Positions 17,251 through 30,500 of a stretch of 64,000 nt of DNA are shown piece by piece. The notes beneath the pieces were generated by a model. That model searched no databases, was not told the DNA's origin, and saw only the letters and a program-made list of their open reading frames with translations. Source of the DNA: Fimbriimonadia bacterium (lineage in GTDB: Bacteria; Armatimonadota; Fimbriimonadia; Fimbriimonadales; Fimbriimonadaceae); the NCBI GenBank assembly GCA_030430755.1, contig JAUIKO010000002.1, positions 62,001-126,000 of the forward strand, read 5' to 3'. Position 1 is the stretch's first letter; each line of letters begins with the position of its first letter. The position numbers and the translations under genes are program-made.

Positions 17251-18891
17251 CTATAAACTACCACTCCCAATAGTAGATCTATTATCTTCTGATGTAAGAT
17301 CTTGCTCTTCATATAAATCTAACTCTGAAGTTTGATCTAAATCTAAATCTACTCCAACACCATCATTGTTAAAATCTTTTTCTAAATTAAATCCTTCACC
17401 CATTACTTTATCTTTAAGATCTTGCTCTTCATATAAATCTAACTCTGAAATTTCATCTAAACCTACTCCAACGCCATCATTGTTAAAATCTTTTTCTAAA
17501 TTAAATCCTTCATCCATTACTTTTTCTTTAAGATCTTGAACTATATCTAAATCTAACTCTGAAGTTTGATCTAAATCTAAATCTACTCCAACACCATCAT
17601 TGTTAAAATCTTTTTCTAAATTAAATCCTTCACCCATTACTTTATCTTTAAGATCTTGCTCTGCATATAAATCTAACTCTGAAATTTCGTCTAAACCTAC
17701 TCCAAAGCCATCATTGTTAAAATCTTTTTCTAAATTAAATCCTTCATCCATTACTTTATCTTTAAGATCTTGAACTATATCTATATCTAACTCTGAAGTT
17801 TGATCTAAACCTAAACCTACTCCAACACCATCATCACTAAAAGCGCTTCCAGAACTATGATGATCTCCATCTCCATTACAACAATCATGTTCTGATCTGT
17901 TTTCATCATCTTTTATATGTTCATTATTTTCTTCGTTTTGATTTTTATTTCCATCAATACGGGTGTCTTTTTCTGTAACGGCCCCTCTTCTACATTGTAA
18001 TCGACTAAGAGTTCTAACAGGCATCCTGACACCCTTGTCTTCTAAAAACTGATCAACATACATATCTTCGTACGAACCCTCTTGCTGGAATCTACCATTT
18101 CTAGATATTGGAGGTCTCATATCCCGTGTAAAGGTCCATGTCTCAATTTCGATAGATGCACCCATAAAAGAGACTTTAAATTTTAAAAAGAAATGTTTTA
18201 AACAAGAACAAGCTGAATCTTTTTTTCGATCTTCGTTAGAAAGTTGCTTGGGCATACCAGCGACACTTCTCCGTCTTAGATTCTTTTTCTTCATACTATT
18301 CTCTTTATGAAGTTGTCCTACAGCAGGTCTTTTATAATGGTGCTTATCATCACCTATAGCCATGTGCGCAGAGCCTCTCATCTTCGATGGATCATCTCCA
18401 TAACAAGATCCCGTAGCAGAAGAAAATAATAGATTTTGCATTTTCCCATGTACGGAAAAAGCTGATGTATCCAAGTATCTCCACTGGTTTCGAATATAAA
18501 GTTTAGCATGTGAATCAGCACAGGCTAAATGAACTTCCTCACCCTCTATAATTCCCTCTATCGGCATATAAAGACTTATATTTCCAAATTTTTCAACATC
18601 ACCAGTCCATTCAATACTAAAATGAAATACATCATCTTCCACCGTAATATCTTTTGCTTCTACGGGTATAGTTACTCTAACTGCTTTCTGAAAACTATTG
18701 CCTCCTGTAGCAATAGACCAGGAATCTTTTTTACTCTTAGTGAGATACAGCACTAGGTTTCCATTAAAACTCCAAGTATGATGTCTTTCATCAGGTTGTT
18801 GATCGTGACTAAAACTTATGACTTGTGCAGAAATAAACACAATAGATGCAATAATACAACTTGAGCAATACATTAAAAACCTAAACATCAT
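17251..18891 (-). CDS. Exported protein with acidic alternating tandem repeats
   Basis: A 546-aa protein with a Sec-type signal (MMFRFLMYCSSCIIASIVFISA). Residues about 35-155 look like a beta-rich folded domain, followed by a basic patch (MKKKNLRRRS) near residue 200. The C-terminal 195 residues are about 4.5 acidic repeats in two alternating types of 38 and 40 residues. One type carries DQTSELDLDIVQDLK, the other DEISELDLYEEQDLK; both share EGFNLEKDFNNDG. The FNNDGVGVDLD segments recall calcium-binding DxDG loops, but no clear dockerin or RTX motif is present. No known family. The genes on either side are unrelated. Confidence 0.65.
   Translation of the reverse strand: MMFRFLMYCSSCIIASIVFISAQVISFSHDQQPDERHHTWSFNGNLVLYLTKSKKDSWSIATGGNSFQKAVRVTIPVEAKDITVEDDVFHFSIEWTGDVEKFGNISLYMPIEGIIEGEEVHLACADSHAKLYIRNQWRYLDTSAFSVHGKMQNLLFSSATGSCYGDDPSKMRGSAHMAIGDDKHHYKRPAVGQLHKENSMKKKNLRRRSVAGMPKQLSNEDRKKDSACSCLKHFFLKFKVSFMGASIEIETWTFTRDMRPPISRNGRFQQEGSYEDMYVDQFLEDKGVRMPVRTLSRLQCRRGAVTEKDTRIDGNKNQNEENNEHIKDDENRSEHDCCNGDGDHHSSGSAFSDDGVGVGLGLDQTSELDIDIVQDLKDKVMDEGFNLEKDFNNDGFGVGLDEISELDLYAEQDLKDKVMGEGFNLEKDFNNDGVGVDLDLDQTSELDLDIVQDLKEKVMDEGFNLEKDFNNDGVGVGLDEISELDLYEEQDLKDKVMGEGFNLEKDFNNDGVGVDLDLDQTSELDLYEEQDLTSEDNRSTIGSGSL
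17290..17850 (-). repeat. Tandem repeat, 114- and 120-bp units in a 234-bp dimer
   Basis: Within the preceding gene, a block containing CATCATTGTTAAAATCTTTT recurs with very high identity. Like units lie 234 bp apart (for example 17361 and 17595), equal to the 78-residue two-type protein repeat. The near-identity of the DNA suggests recent duplication of the two-unit block. Confidence 0.85.
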
Positions 18892-18974
18892 GATCTATTT
18901 TATCGGTTCAATGTATAGATGATCTTAAGGTTTTTTTTTATTTAAGACATATATTTTTGAAATAAAACAGGTAA

Positions 18975-19523
18975 TTATCCTGAATTTTTTACAAGCTGTA
19001 AAATATTTTTAAACATAATATGCTCAGCCGATCTTAACCATTCATAAATAATAGAATCAACACACGTTAATGTTATCCCGCTTGTTTTCATTCTATCTAA
19101 CGCAATAACATGGTCCATCTGATTTCTAGCTCCTACAGCATCAACAGCAACATATACTTCGAAATCAGTTAATAAATCCAGTGCTGACTGGCATACACAG
19201 ATAGGAGTTTCTATCCCCCATAATACAATTTGCTTTTTTCCAAGTTTTTTAATATCTGATAAGCAAGTACTATTTCCACATATACTAAAAGACATCTTAT
19301 CATAAATCTGGTGTGATTGATAACAATCTGCCAATTGAGCATCTAAGCCTCCCATTCTAGAGGAATATTGTAAAGTAGCTACCTGTGGAATATTTAGTAC
19401 TTTAGCAGCATTCGTTAAAAGTAGACCGCGATTCATTACTCTTTCACGATCTAAAATCGGAGCTAAGAATTTAGATTGTAAGTCAACAGCTATAACCGCT
19501 GACTCATTCTGATTTAATAACAT
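18975..19523 (-). CDS. Isochorismatase-like cysteine hydrolase
   Basis: A 182-aa single-domain protein. The catalytic Asp lies in VIAVDLQSKF (D14), a Lys follows in YDKMSFS (about residue 75), and the nucleophilic Cys is in WGIETPICVCQSALDLL. This is the D-K-C triad of the isochorismatase-like (YcaC-type) hydrolases, which act on amides or ether bonds of small molecules. The substrate cannot be told. It is flanked by the acidic repeat protein and tRNA-Leu and appears monocistronic. Confidence 0.85.
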   Translation of the reverse strand: MLLNQNESAVIAVDLQSKFLAPILDRERVMNRGLLLTNAAKVLNIPQVATLQYSSRMGGLDAQLADCYQSHQIYDKMSFSICGNSTCLSDIKKLGKKQIVLWGIETPICVCQSALDLLTDFEVYVAVDAVGARNQMDHVIALDRMKTSGITLTCVDSIIYEWLRSAEHIMFKNILQLVKNSG

Positions 19524-19659
19524 ATTTATAAAGATACTCTTCTAATAAACCAAACTTCAATCAAACATATATATCTGTAAATATCTCTTCAAATATCTTT
19601 ATTTATATTTTTCAACACTGAATTCATTCAAACATTTATGATATATTTTAAATAGGTTA

Positions 19660-19743
19660 GCCCTCGTGGTGAAATTGGTAGACACGCTAGATTCAGATTC
19701 TAGTGCCTTCACGGGCTTAGCAGTTCAAGTCTGCTCGAGGGCA
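19660..19743 (+). tRNA. tRNA-Leu (anticodon CAG)
   Basis: An 84-nt type II tRNA with acceptor stem GCCCTCG/CGAGGGC, discriminator A, anticodon stem CTAGA/TCTAG around loop TTCAGAT (anticodon CAG), a long variable arm and a T-loop TTCAAGT. CCA is encoded directly after it (19744-19746). Confidence 0.94.
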
Positions 19744-19861
19744 CCAGCTTTTATAATTAAGTAAACTAATCTTTCTAAATTACATACCAATAATATATTC
19801 AAATCCTTTTTACTATTGAAGTTTTATTATAATTATTAATAAATGCAAAAACACCACTGTT

Positions 19862-21778
19862 ATGCCGAGAAATATTGTACTATCGAATCATAAACTTTTT
19901 ATAGGTATCGATCATCGTGGAACGATCCGAGATCTTTACTATCCCTATGTAGGTCAGTATAATCATCTTTCTGGACATTGGATTCGCAAAGGTATTTTTT
20001 GTGCTATTGAAAATGGAGAATCTTTTTTCAGCTGGCTAGATACAGACGAATGGACTATACAGAGCAGGTACTGTTCGGATACAAATACTTTTACCACATA
20101 CTACTCACATCCATTTCAGAATTTAGCAGTTGAAGAAAAACAATGGTTAGATTCTAATAACGACATTTTTCATTCTAAAATAAAACTTTCAACTTCATTC
20201 GATAAAAATATTCATGTTGGATTTTTTTTCACTCATGACTTAAGAATTGATGAGAGTGATATTGGTGACACAGCATTCTACCATCCATTATTAAATGGAA
20301 TTATCCATTACAAAGGTGATAAAAGTTTTCTTTTTACAGCACAAGGCAAAGATGGTGCACTAGATCAATACGCATGCGGGGTAAAAGGATTCAAAGAATT
20401 TCAGGGCACTTGGCTTGATGCTGAAGATGGGAAACTTGGAATGAATCCAATAGCACAAGGTTCCGTCGATTCAACATTCCGTTTTCAAACAACGATCCAA
20501 CCTCATCAAGATACAGAATTTACTTATTCTATCATCGCAGCATCTTCGATACAAGATTGCGAAAAGATTTATTCACTACAACAGGCTGAACTAGCAACAA
20601 ATAGACTCCTTCCACCTTCCAAATCTCAAATAGAAAAAAAGAAAGGGAAAACATTAGAATCTTTATATCAGCAGAGCATACAAATGCTCCTATCCCATAC
20701 TAGTCATAACGGAGCCATTATCGCAGCATGTGATAGCAATATCATGGAAACCAATCGATCAAACTACTGCTATTTCTGGCCTAGAGATGGCGCCCATATC
20801 GCTTCAATACTATTAAAGTTAGACTATGCACCGCTCGTAGATAAATACATCGATTTTATTAGAGATATTTTCAAACAAGATCCACCCTATTTTCTGCAAA
20901 AATATAGACCAGATGGTTGCGTCGGTGCAAGCTGGCACCCATGGATTATAGATAATCAATATGAAAAAGCTTTTCAGCAAGATGAAACAGCATTAACCAT
21001 TATTACCGTTTTAGAATATATTGCAAAGTATCCTCATTCCAAGAAAAACGATGATCTAATAAATAATTTTATTATTCCAGCCGGCACTTTTTTCTGTGAA
21101 CATATATATCCTGAATATGATCTCCCCAAACCGAGTTGGGATTTATGGGAAGAACGTAGAGGAATCCATTTCCACACGACATGTTCAGTTATAAAGGCTC
21201 TTAAACTGATGTCTTGTAACATTGATATCCAGAATAAATACCCTGCAAAAGCAAAGCAATTTCAGAATTTATCTCAAAAGATGCTCCAGGCCCTAAATCA
21301 ATTTTTTTGGAATAACCAAGAAAAAAGATGGTATAGATGTTTGTTTGTATCAGATAAAGGTGATCTTATCCCTGACTATGCTGCAGATTCTGCAACACTT
21401 TCATACTCTCTATTTCAACTAGAGGACCTCTCAAATCCTAAGCATCGCAATAATTTTGACTATCTTAAATTGAATCTAAAAATAAATTCAGATATCGGAG
21501 GATACGCCAGATATAGTGGAGATTATTATTTCCGCCGCTCAGAAGAGTATCCAGGAAATCCTTGGATTATTTCCACCGTTTGGTTCGGTATAGTCGGAAA
21601 ACTTCTAGGAGAAACGGAAGATCTTGAATATGCTCTAGAATGGTGTCTTCATAGAGCTACAGATACTTACATGCTCGCAGAACAATATCATCCCGTCACT
21701 GGTGAACTTTTATCCGTATCACCACTTACTTGGTCCCATGCCGAGTTTATTAATCTTTATCAAATAGCAAATATGTAA
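19862..21778 (+). CDS. GH15 glucoamylase-like glycoside hydrolase
   Basis: A 638-aa protein with a two-part GH15 build. An N-terminal beta-rich domain (residues 1-265, starting RNIVLSNHKLFIGIDHRGTIRDLYYP) is followed by an (alpha/alpha)6 barrel. Catalytic-region motifs are CYFWPRDGAHIASIL, PSWDLWEERRGIHFHTT (general acid Glu) and MLAEQYHPVTGE (general base Glu). Such enzymes release glucose from alpha-glucans, trehalose or related oligosaccharides. No signal peptide is visible, so it is probably cytoplasmic and acts on storage glucan or trehalose. A small DoxX-like gene follows at 108 nt. Confidence 0.9.
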   Translation: MPRNIVLSNHKLFIGIDHRGTIRDLYYPYVGQYNHLSGHWIRKGIFCAIENGESFFSWLDTDEWTIQSRYCSDTNTFTTYYSHPFQNLAVEEKQWLDSNNDIFHSKIKLSTSFDKNIHVGFFFTHDLRIDESDIGDTAFYHPLLNGIIHYKGDKSFLFTAQGKDGALDQYACGVKGFKEFQGTWLDAEDGKLGMNPIAQGSVDSTFRFQTTIQPHQDTEFTYSIIAASSIQDCEKIYSLQQAELATNRLLPPSKSQIEKKKGKTLESLYQQSIQMLLSHTSHNGAIIAACDSNIMETNRSNYCYFWPRDGAHIASILLKLDYAPLVDKYIDFIRDIFKQDPPYFLQKYRPDGCVGASWHPWIIDNQYEKAFQQDETALTIITVLEYIAKYPHSKKNDDLINNFIIPAGTFFCEHIYPEYDLPKPSWDLWEERRGIHFHTTCSVIKALKLMSCNIDIQNKYPAKAKQFQNLSQKMLQALNQFFWNNQEKRWYRCLFVSDKGDLIPDYAADSATLSYSLFQLEDLSNPKHRNNFDYLKLNLKINSDIGGYARYSGDYYFRRSEEYPGNPWIISTVWFGIVGKLLGETEDLEYALEWCLHRATDTYMLAEQYHPVTGELLSVSPLTWSHAEFINLYQIANM

Positions 21779-21885
21779 CTTAAATGTTTATCAAGAATGT
21801 ATTTCATTTTAATTTTATTATTTTCATATTGCTGAGCTGATATACTGTAGATACTCAAAACTATTTGTGGTTTTTGGAGAATCAT

Positions 21886-22311
21886 ATGACAAATTTTTTC
21901 TATCTATTATTAAGAATTACAGTTGGGATTATGCTTCTCTCTTACGGCCTAAAGGATATCGGAGTATTAGGCGGAAATAATTTTACAGAAAATTTAAGTA
22001 TTTACTATAAACTGTATGGATATCCTACTTGGATGACCGCTGCTATCATCTTATGCAGAATTATTTTCGGGTTTACAACCATGATAGGTTTTTTTACAAA
22101 GTTTTCTGCATCTATATTGTCAGGCTGCATGTTACTAAAACTTTATCAAGAAAGTTTGAACCTAACTCATTTTTCTACATCTATTGTCTTTGATTCCTTA
22201 GAATATATTTACTTTCCTTGCTTGTTAATAATTTGCCTATTGGTTATAACAACTCAAGGACCTGGAATATTAGGTATCGACCATAAACCTACTCTTCCAA
22301 AGAGAAAATAG
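21886..22311 (+). CDS. DoxX-like membrane protein
   Basis: From the ATG at 21886 (GGAGA 5 nt upstream; an upstream TTG at 21865 is less likely) the protein has 141 aa and four predicted membrane helices. It begins YLLLRITVGIMLLSYGLKDI, includes ALCRIIFGFTTMIGFFTK-like sequence in the middle, and shows the DoxX pattern R-x(3)-G-x(3)-x-G near the N-terminus. DoxX proteins are small inner-membrane proteins linked to redox or sulfur metabolism; the precise role is unknown. Confidence 0.72.
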   Translation: MTNFFYLLLRITVGIMLLSYGLKDIGVLGGNNFTENLSIYYKLYGYPTWMTAAIILCRIIFGFTTMIGFFTKFSASILSGCMLLKLYQESLNLTHFSTSIVFDSLEYIYFPCLLIICLLVITTQGPGILGIDHKPTLPKRK

Positions 22312-22353
22312 ATCTCTCTCTCACTCTCTTGTAAAAAGGATTCCATCTTATAA

Positions 22354-22392
22354 ATAAAAAAGGTTGTCTAGATGTCATACCTAAACAACCTT
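22354..22392 (-). terminator. Terminator after groEL
   Basis: On the minus strand AAGGTTGTTTAG pairs with CTAGACAACCTT (12 bp, one mismatch) around a 9-nt loop, followed by TTTTTATTTA. It lies 32 nt past the groEL stop, between the convergent groEL and DoxX-like genes. Confidence 0.8.
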
Positions 22393-22423
22393 CTAATTCT
22401 AAAACAGATAGAAATTATTTGTT

Positions 22424-24022
<1,599 letters not shown>

Positions 24023-24030
24023 CTAATCTA

Positions 24031-24342
24031 CTAAACTGAAGCCATCGACGGAGCATTTTGCATAACTGCCAATACATCTGAAGATCTTAATATAATATAT
24101 TCATTTCCTGATACAGTTACCTCAGTTCCACTGTACTTACCATACAAAACAACATCACCTACTTTGATATCCATTGCTGATAATGAACCGTTATTCAATA
24201 ATTTCCCTGGGCCTACTGCCAAAACTTTCCCTTGTTGAGGTTTTTCCTGAGCAGAATCGGGCAGAAGTATCCCACCGGAAGTTTTTTCTTCTGCTTGAAT
24301 TGCTTGAATGATAATTCTATCGCTAATTGGTTGTAAATTCAT
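24031..24342 (-). CDS. groES: Co-chaperonin GroES (Hsp10)
   Basis: From ATG at 24342, preceded directly by AGGTGAAA, the protein has 103 aa. It begins MNLQPISDRIIIQAIQAEEK and carries the mobile loop TSGGILLPDSAQEKPQQGKV and the KVGDVVLYGKYSGTEV turn. An in-frame ATG at 24381 lacks a good ribosome site and would add 13 residues foreign to the family. It caps GroEL rings. First gene of the groESL operon. Confidence 0.97.
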   Translation of the reverse strand: MNLQPISDRIIIQAIQAEEKTSGGILLPDSAQEKPQQGKVLAVGPGKLLNNGSLSAMDIKVGDVVLYGKYSGTEVTVSGNEYIILRSSDVLAVMQNAPSMASV

Positions 24343-24386
24343 TTTCACCTCGCCACTCAAATGAAAATTGAGCGTCATCAATTAGC

Positions 24387-24395
24387 AGTATACCA
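24387..24395 (-). promoter_or_regulatory. Extended -10 promoter of groESL
   Basis: On the minus strand TGGTATACT has an extended -10 form (TGnTATAnT-like), 45 nt before the groES ATG. I see no recognisable -35 and no CIRCE inverted repeat (TTAGCACTC-N9-GAGTGCTAA), so HrcA control is not evident. A short CTCAA/TTGAG stem lies in the leader just upstream of the ribosome site. Confidence 0.4.
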
Positions 24396-24444
24396 AATCA
24401 AGTGCCAAAAATAAAAATAAATATTGCTCTCAATATAATATTAC

Positions 24445-24485
24445 AGCCTTACTATATATTAAATTCATAATTATATAGTAAGGCT
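24445..24485 (-). terminator. Hairpin after the giant coiled-coil gene
   Basis: AGCCTTACTATATA (24445-24458) and TATATAGTAAGGCT (24472-24485) form a perfect 14-bp stem with a 13-nt loop. It lies 43 nt past the stop of the giant gene and before the groESL promoter. Trailing bases on the minus strand are T-rich but not a clean T-tract. Confidence 0.6.
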
Positions 24486-24527
24486 TATCTGCATTCGATG
24501 ATAGATAAATGCTTATTTATTCAGCAT

Positions 24528-27500
24528 TTATTTATCATCATTAATAATTTTGTATTCATTAATTAGTTCACATACCAACGGTATCATTTCCGTTTTTAAA
24601 TTTTGTGCATTAGAAAATAACATAGATGCAGGCATGAATGTTTCAGCACCTATCTTACGTACTGCTCTATGAACATTCGTTGTAAGTTCATACATAGCGA
24701 TTACTAGTTCAGACTTACTTTGAAAATAGTTTAGTATTCCATCTAATTCAAAGAACTTACTTAAAATCTCTAAAAATGAGTCGACCTGTTTTTGTTTGCT
24801 GAGTAACTCTGAATCATTAGAATTCTTGACAAGATCGATTCCTTTAAATTTTTCTCCAAATTCATGATATTTAACGCTGCCATTATTATAAATTAATATT
24901 TTGACAAGCTGTTTTTTTAATGCAAGAAAGTCCTCCATATTCAAATTACTATTTAATAGCAACTCTCTTCTTTTATCTTTTAATTTGGATTCTTGAAAAA
25001 ATCTATCCCTACGAGTTAAATACAACGCATCTGTTTTTAAAAGGTCTGAACTATTAATACGAGAATAATTCATTTTATAATACTTTCTATTTGATTCACT
25101 TATCCAATCAACAGGTTTTATATAATGTTTTCTCAGTTTTTTAAGTAAAACTTTCCTATCGCCTTCATCTTTACCATGGAAAGGTTTATAGGTCTCTTTA
25201 TTATTGAAATGTGTATCAATCTGCTCAAATTTTTCATCCACCTTATCTTGAGTAGGTTTATAATCATTGTCTAATACACCCTTCTCATTATTTTCCAAGA
25301 ATATCTTTTTCCTAGCAATATAATATTTCGTCAAATAATTCATTAAGGGATAATCTGGATCTGCATATGCCGGTCTAAGATCATACTTCACCTTAGTTGA
25401 CTTAATAACTTCGTTACTCTCTTGAAGAACTTTTCCTGCATCTTCTAAAGCATTCTTAGTATCTATAGCTTTCTTCTGATTCAGAATAGCTTCCTGTTCT
25501 TTTACATCCGATACCATACTAGAATCTACACTCTTTGTTGGTAAATTCTTTATATCTTCAATAGTCATTGCAGGAGAATCATTTAACATCTGACTATTTT
25601 TTAATGCATTAATATCTTGTTTTGCTGGTATCTGACTGATATTCAAATCTGAATCCAAAGAACCCATCACTTTCTCTAAAGGCAAGCTTTCTCTTCTACT
25701 ACCAACAAAAGATACATCAGATAATCTACCTTTATTCTTTCTTTGGTCTGCATTTGCTGCCTTTGAAATCAAACCCTGTGTCTGCATTCCAGGAGTTGCA
25801 GCATTTCCAGTCATTGCCGCGTTAACAACTATTCCCGATCGGATAAGACTACTTGATGCATGGTAATTTTCTTTATCTCCTTCTGATAATTCTTTCAAAG
25901 TGTCTATGCTTTTACGGACCTTCTTTTTCTGATCAGAAAGTACTTTCAAATCTTTTTGAGCTTGATCTAATAAATTCTCAGCTGAAAAGTAATTTAGGTC
26001 AACATTATCTAGAGCTCTTTGCAACATTTTATCTGGAAGTGCAGTATAACTCTTTTTACAATTATCATATTCTGTATTGAAAGATGAATCTAGTTTATCA
26101 CCTTCTCTCTTTTCCTCTACTATCTGACTGTCATCAATTTTATTTTCTTTTAAGGGAGAAGCTTTTAATTTCAAAGTTTCGATATGATTTAATAGAGCTG
26201 CATCTTTCTCAACTTCTTGTAATTTTTCATGAATATTCTCTATACTCCTAGACAATCTTCTTTCTGATTCTTCTAGTTCAATATTTTTCTCTTCGAGTAA
26301 ATGTATTCCTTCCTCTGGGCTACCTATCTCTTTGTTGGCTTCTAAGCCTATACTTGAGCGTCTCAAAGAAAGACTGCTACTAAGCGTTCTTTTCATATCA
26401 TCTATCTCTTCCGCTAATGTATCAAACTTGATTGGAGTAGAGATCAATTTAGATACATTCTCATCCGACTGATGCTTTAATGTTTCATGATTTTCGATAG
26501 CAGTCATTGCACGATCGAGACTTTCCTTCAATCGCTTATTTTCAATTTCTATACTATTAGAATTTTCAATATTCTCTTGTAAGCGCTTCTCTGAATTTGC
26601 TAGCTTTTCTTGTAAATTATGTTTCTCAGAAGCTATCTTATTCAACTGCTCTGTTAATTGATCATTCTTAAGTACTAAGCCTTCTTGTTTGCTACTCAAT
26701 TGAGATAACCCTTTAGAACTCAATGCCATTTCATCAAGGTAATAATTAAATTCGCCTTCTACATTAGCATTCACTTCATTTAATTTATTTAACTCTATTT
26801 CAGATTGATGTTTTTTCTTTTCTAATCGAGAGATAGTTCCCTCGAGATTCTCTTTTTCACTGGTAGCAATTTGAAGATTACCATTACCGTTTTGACGGTT
26901 TAACTGACTCCCTGTATTCTGTGAATCTTGCGATGCAAGTAACAATCTATATCTCGATAGATCTTCTTCAGCCTTATTTATATATTCTTCTAGCTTTAAT
27001 TTTTTCTTCTTCAACTTGTCAAATTCATCTAATTGCGTAACAGCACCCTCTTTAGCATTAGCTTTCATAGAATTGTAAGAATTGGCTAATTCTACTTGTT
27101 CATCAAGCTGAATTTTATACTCTGCAAGTTCCTTATTAGACACATTCAGAGCTTCGTTTATTCTACTCTCTTCTTCTGCAGAGCTACTGTACTGAGCCTG
27201 AAGTATAGTGTATTCACATAAAATATTTTCTTTTTCATTTTTTAACATCTGATGCTTTATTGTTAATGAAGAAAGATCATCTTCCAAATTAGCAACTTGT
27301 CCTTCAAGTCTGATTTTTTCTTGTTGAACTAGACTGTTTTTATGATGTTCTTCTGCTAAAGCATGAGTTAAAACTTTCACTTCCGCAATATTTTTGTCTA
27401 ACTCTTTTTTATTATTACGAAGTTCAACATTAATCGAACTAAGCTCACTGTTCAAATTAATCTTTTCTACCTCAATCATAGCAAACTGGGATTGCATATT

Positions 27501-30500
27501 TGCATGCTCATGCTTTGTAGCTTGTATAGTAGCACTAGCATCTGTTAAATTCTCCTGGAGGTCCTCTATGACTTCTTTATTTTTAGAATCAGACTCTAGC
27601 GCTTGCCTTAAATCAGCTTTTAATTGAGTCTCCTTTTTACATATATCATCAATCATATTATTAAATTGCTGTATATGTTTAGAGTATTCATTCAATTTTT
27701 GATCTTTTTCTTCGAGTAATATATTTACTTCAGATAACCTAACATCCTTTCTCTTCCGTTCCAAAATCAACATTTCAATGTTTTGTTCTAACTCTATTAC
27801 TTTTTCACTAAGCCTATCTTCAATCTGATTTTTTTCAACATACAAAGCATCTATCTTCGTTACCAGACTATCTTTTTCTTTTCTCATGTCTTCTAAAGAA
27901 TTTTCTAGCTTAGACTTTTCATTCTGGATTGCGTCTATTTTTTCTTTATTTTCAACATCTTTTACAGATAAGGTCGTAATTTGCGCATTTTTATTCTCTA
28001 ATTCTGAGTTTATAATCTGGTAATCCTCATTTAATTTTTCATACTTCAAATGGTTACTAGATAATTCCTGATTTAGATCATCTATTTCTTTAACGTAATT
28101 ATTATTCTTTTCTTCAGCTTCTTGAATACACTTATACTGATTATTTAGTTCTTCTTTATAATACTCTTCTAATTCCTGAATCTTAGCAAGCTCTTCTTCT
28201 TTTTCTTGTAGATGTTGAATATCTACTTCTAAACCTAATATTTTGCTTTCCAGCAAAGCTTTGCCCACTTCAAGACTTTGTATTTCCGAATGAAGCTCAT
28301 CTTTCTCATTTTCAAGTGTTCCATTCTGTGATTTGAGAGAATCTATTTCAATTTGGATATTATTATATGAATCTTTCAATTCAGATAGCTCTTCTAAGAA
28401 TGGCTGCAATTTTTCAAGTTCTTCTTGTTTTAATTTCAATGAAATATCTAGACCAGATATTTTATTCTCTAATGATTCGATCTCACTTTGGTGATCACTA
28501 TTCTCAGCAGAAAGAATATTTATTTTTTCCTCTAACACCATTTTCTGGTTTGTCAGAGTATCTAACTGTTTACATAAATCAGTGTTCAGTCTTCCTAACT
28601 CATCAGTACTTCCTTTAAACGCATCCATCTCTGAATGTAAATTGTCTACTTCTGTATACGCTGATGCGAGATCGTTTTTAACTTTAGTAAGTTCCTCTAA
28701 ACGATCTTGAGCAACTGAACTAGTATTTGTAAGATTTGTTGTCAAATCCACAATACTAGACTGCTTATCTACAAGCTCTTTTTCAAGATCGCTAATTTTC
28801 TCATATATTTCCGACATCTTATCTTGCATGTCGTTCTTTAGTAATTCTTTGTTATGAATCTCTTTTGCAACATCTTCTAATGCTTTTTTCTCTAATTCTT
28901 GAAGTTCTTGCAATTCTGCTTTATATTGCTTTTGCTCTAACTGATATTTTTCTATTTTTTCCAAATAATCTTCTTTTTCTACTTTTAGGCCATGGATCCT
29001 CTGGATTAATAATTCTTCTTTTTCATTCAAACCTAACTTCAATGAATTTATCTCTGCATCGAATATTTCAGATCGTTTAGCTAACTCCTTCTCTAAATCA
29101 TTCTTGAAGCTTTCTAATTCATTTACATTTCTTTTTGCTTCATCAAACTGAGAAGATATATCAGCTTTATCTGATTCTATTCTAGAAATTTTATCTGTAT
29201 ATTCATTATCCTTTTGCTTGATTTCATCACACAGGCTCTCTATTTCAGAAACCTTAGTCGTTAAATGTTCCTCGAGAGAAGATATTTGGTTTATATAATC
29301 TTCACTTTCAGCTTTAGAATCCTGATAGTCTGATAATAATTCATCCCTTTCTTTTTCAAGCTGCTCTTTTCCGGACATCAATAATGCTAAATCTGTATTT
29401 AGTTTCGATAACTCATCGTTAAAGCGTACTTTTTCTGATTCTAACTCTGCAGTAATGGCGTCTACACTAGCATTTCTTTCTGATAACTCATCAGAAACCT
29501 TAGAGAGCTGCTCATGTATTCTCTTTACATTATCCGTTAAGGCCTCGATCTCTGAACCCTTGCTTAACTCTATTTCCTTCAAGGTAGATTCTAAAGACTC
29601 TCTTTCTGATAAAAGCTGTTCAATTTCAGCATCCTTTTCTTCGAGTTTTGAAAGAGATTCATGGTGATGAACTTTGAGAGTTTCTAATTCAGATTCTTTT
29701 TCTCTAAGTCCCTCTTGCTTAGAAGCTAACTGCTCTTTCAATTCAGCACTGTAAATCTGGATACGATCTTCACGATCTCGAGAATCTGACAATGCCTCTT
29801 TAACGGTATCTAGCTCTAATCCAAGTTTAGTTTTTTCTTCTTCTAATTGATCTTTTTCTGCATTTAAAATTTCTAATCTGGAGTTTAAAGTAGTTATTTC
29901 TTGATGAGATTTTGTTTTTTCAGAATCTAGTTCAGAAGTAATTGCATCTATCTGATTATTCTTTTCGGATATCTCATCAGAAAGACTTCTCACTTGTGTA
30001 ATTATATTTTCAATCTCAGAATTTTTACCTGACTCTAGGAATTTTAAGGAAGATTCTAAAGTATCTTTTTCTATTCTAATCTGTTCGATTTCAGAAGATT
30101 TTACAGCTAAATCCTTTTCTAAATTAGATATATGATCTACATTATTATCATTCGCCAATTTAGAACTCTCGAGTTCCGAGCTCAATCTATCTCTTTCTTG
30201 TTCTAATTGTTCTTTTTCTATATTTAACTTAGATATTTGCTCACTTAAAAGTGTTTTCTCGGATTCTAGTTCACCGGTAATTGTAGCAATCTTGGTATTC
30301 TTTTCGGATATTTCATCAGAAAGACTCTTAACTTGTGTATTTAAACCCTCAATTTCAGAATTTTTACCATTATCTAATTCCCTTAAGGAGGATTCTAACA
30401 ACGCTCTTTCCGTTAAAAGCTGTTCGATTTCAGTATCCCGCTCACTTACTTTTTTAAGAGACTCATCATATTCAACTTTGAGCATCTGTAATTGAGATTC

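Noticed and set aside
17290-17850. Regular DNA repeats that could suggest a CRISPR array
   Set aside because: Repeats are 114-120 bp, contiguous without unique spacers, and lie in frame within a protein gene.
24392-24407. Sigma-54-like TGGCAC-N5-TTGGT element ahead of groES
   Set aside because: The -24 half fits, but the -12 GC is GG, no activator gene is seen, and an overlapping extended -10 sigma-70 element is a simpler explanation.
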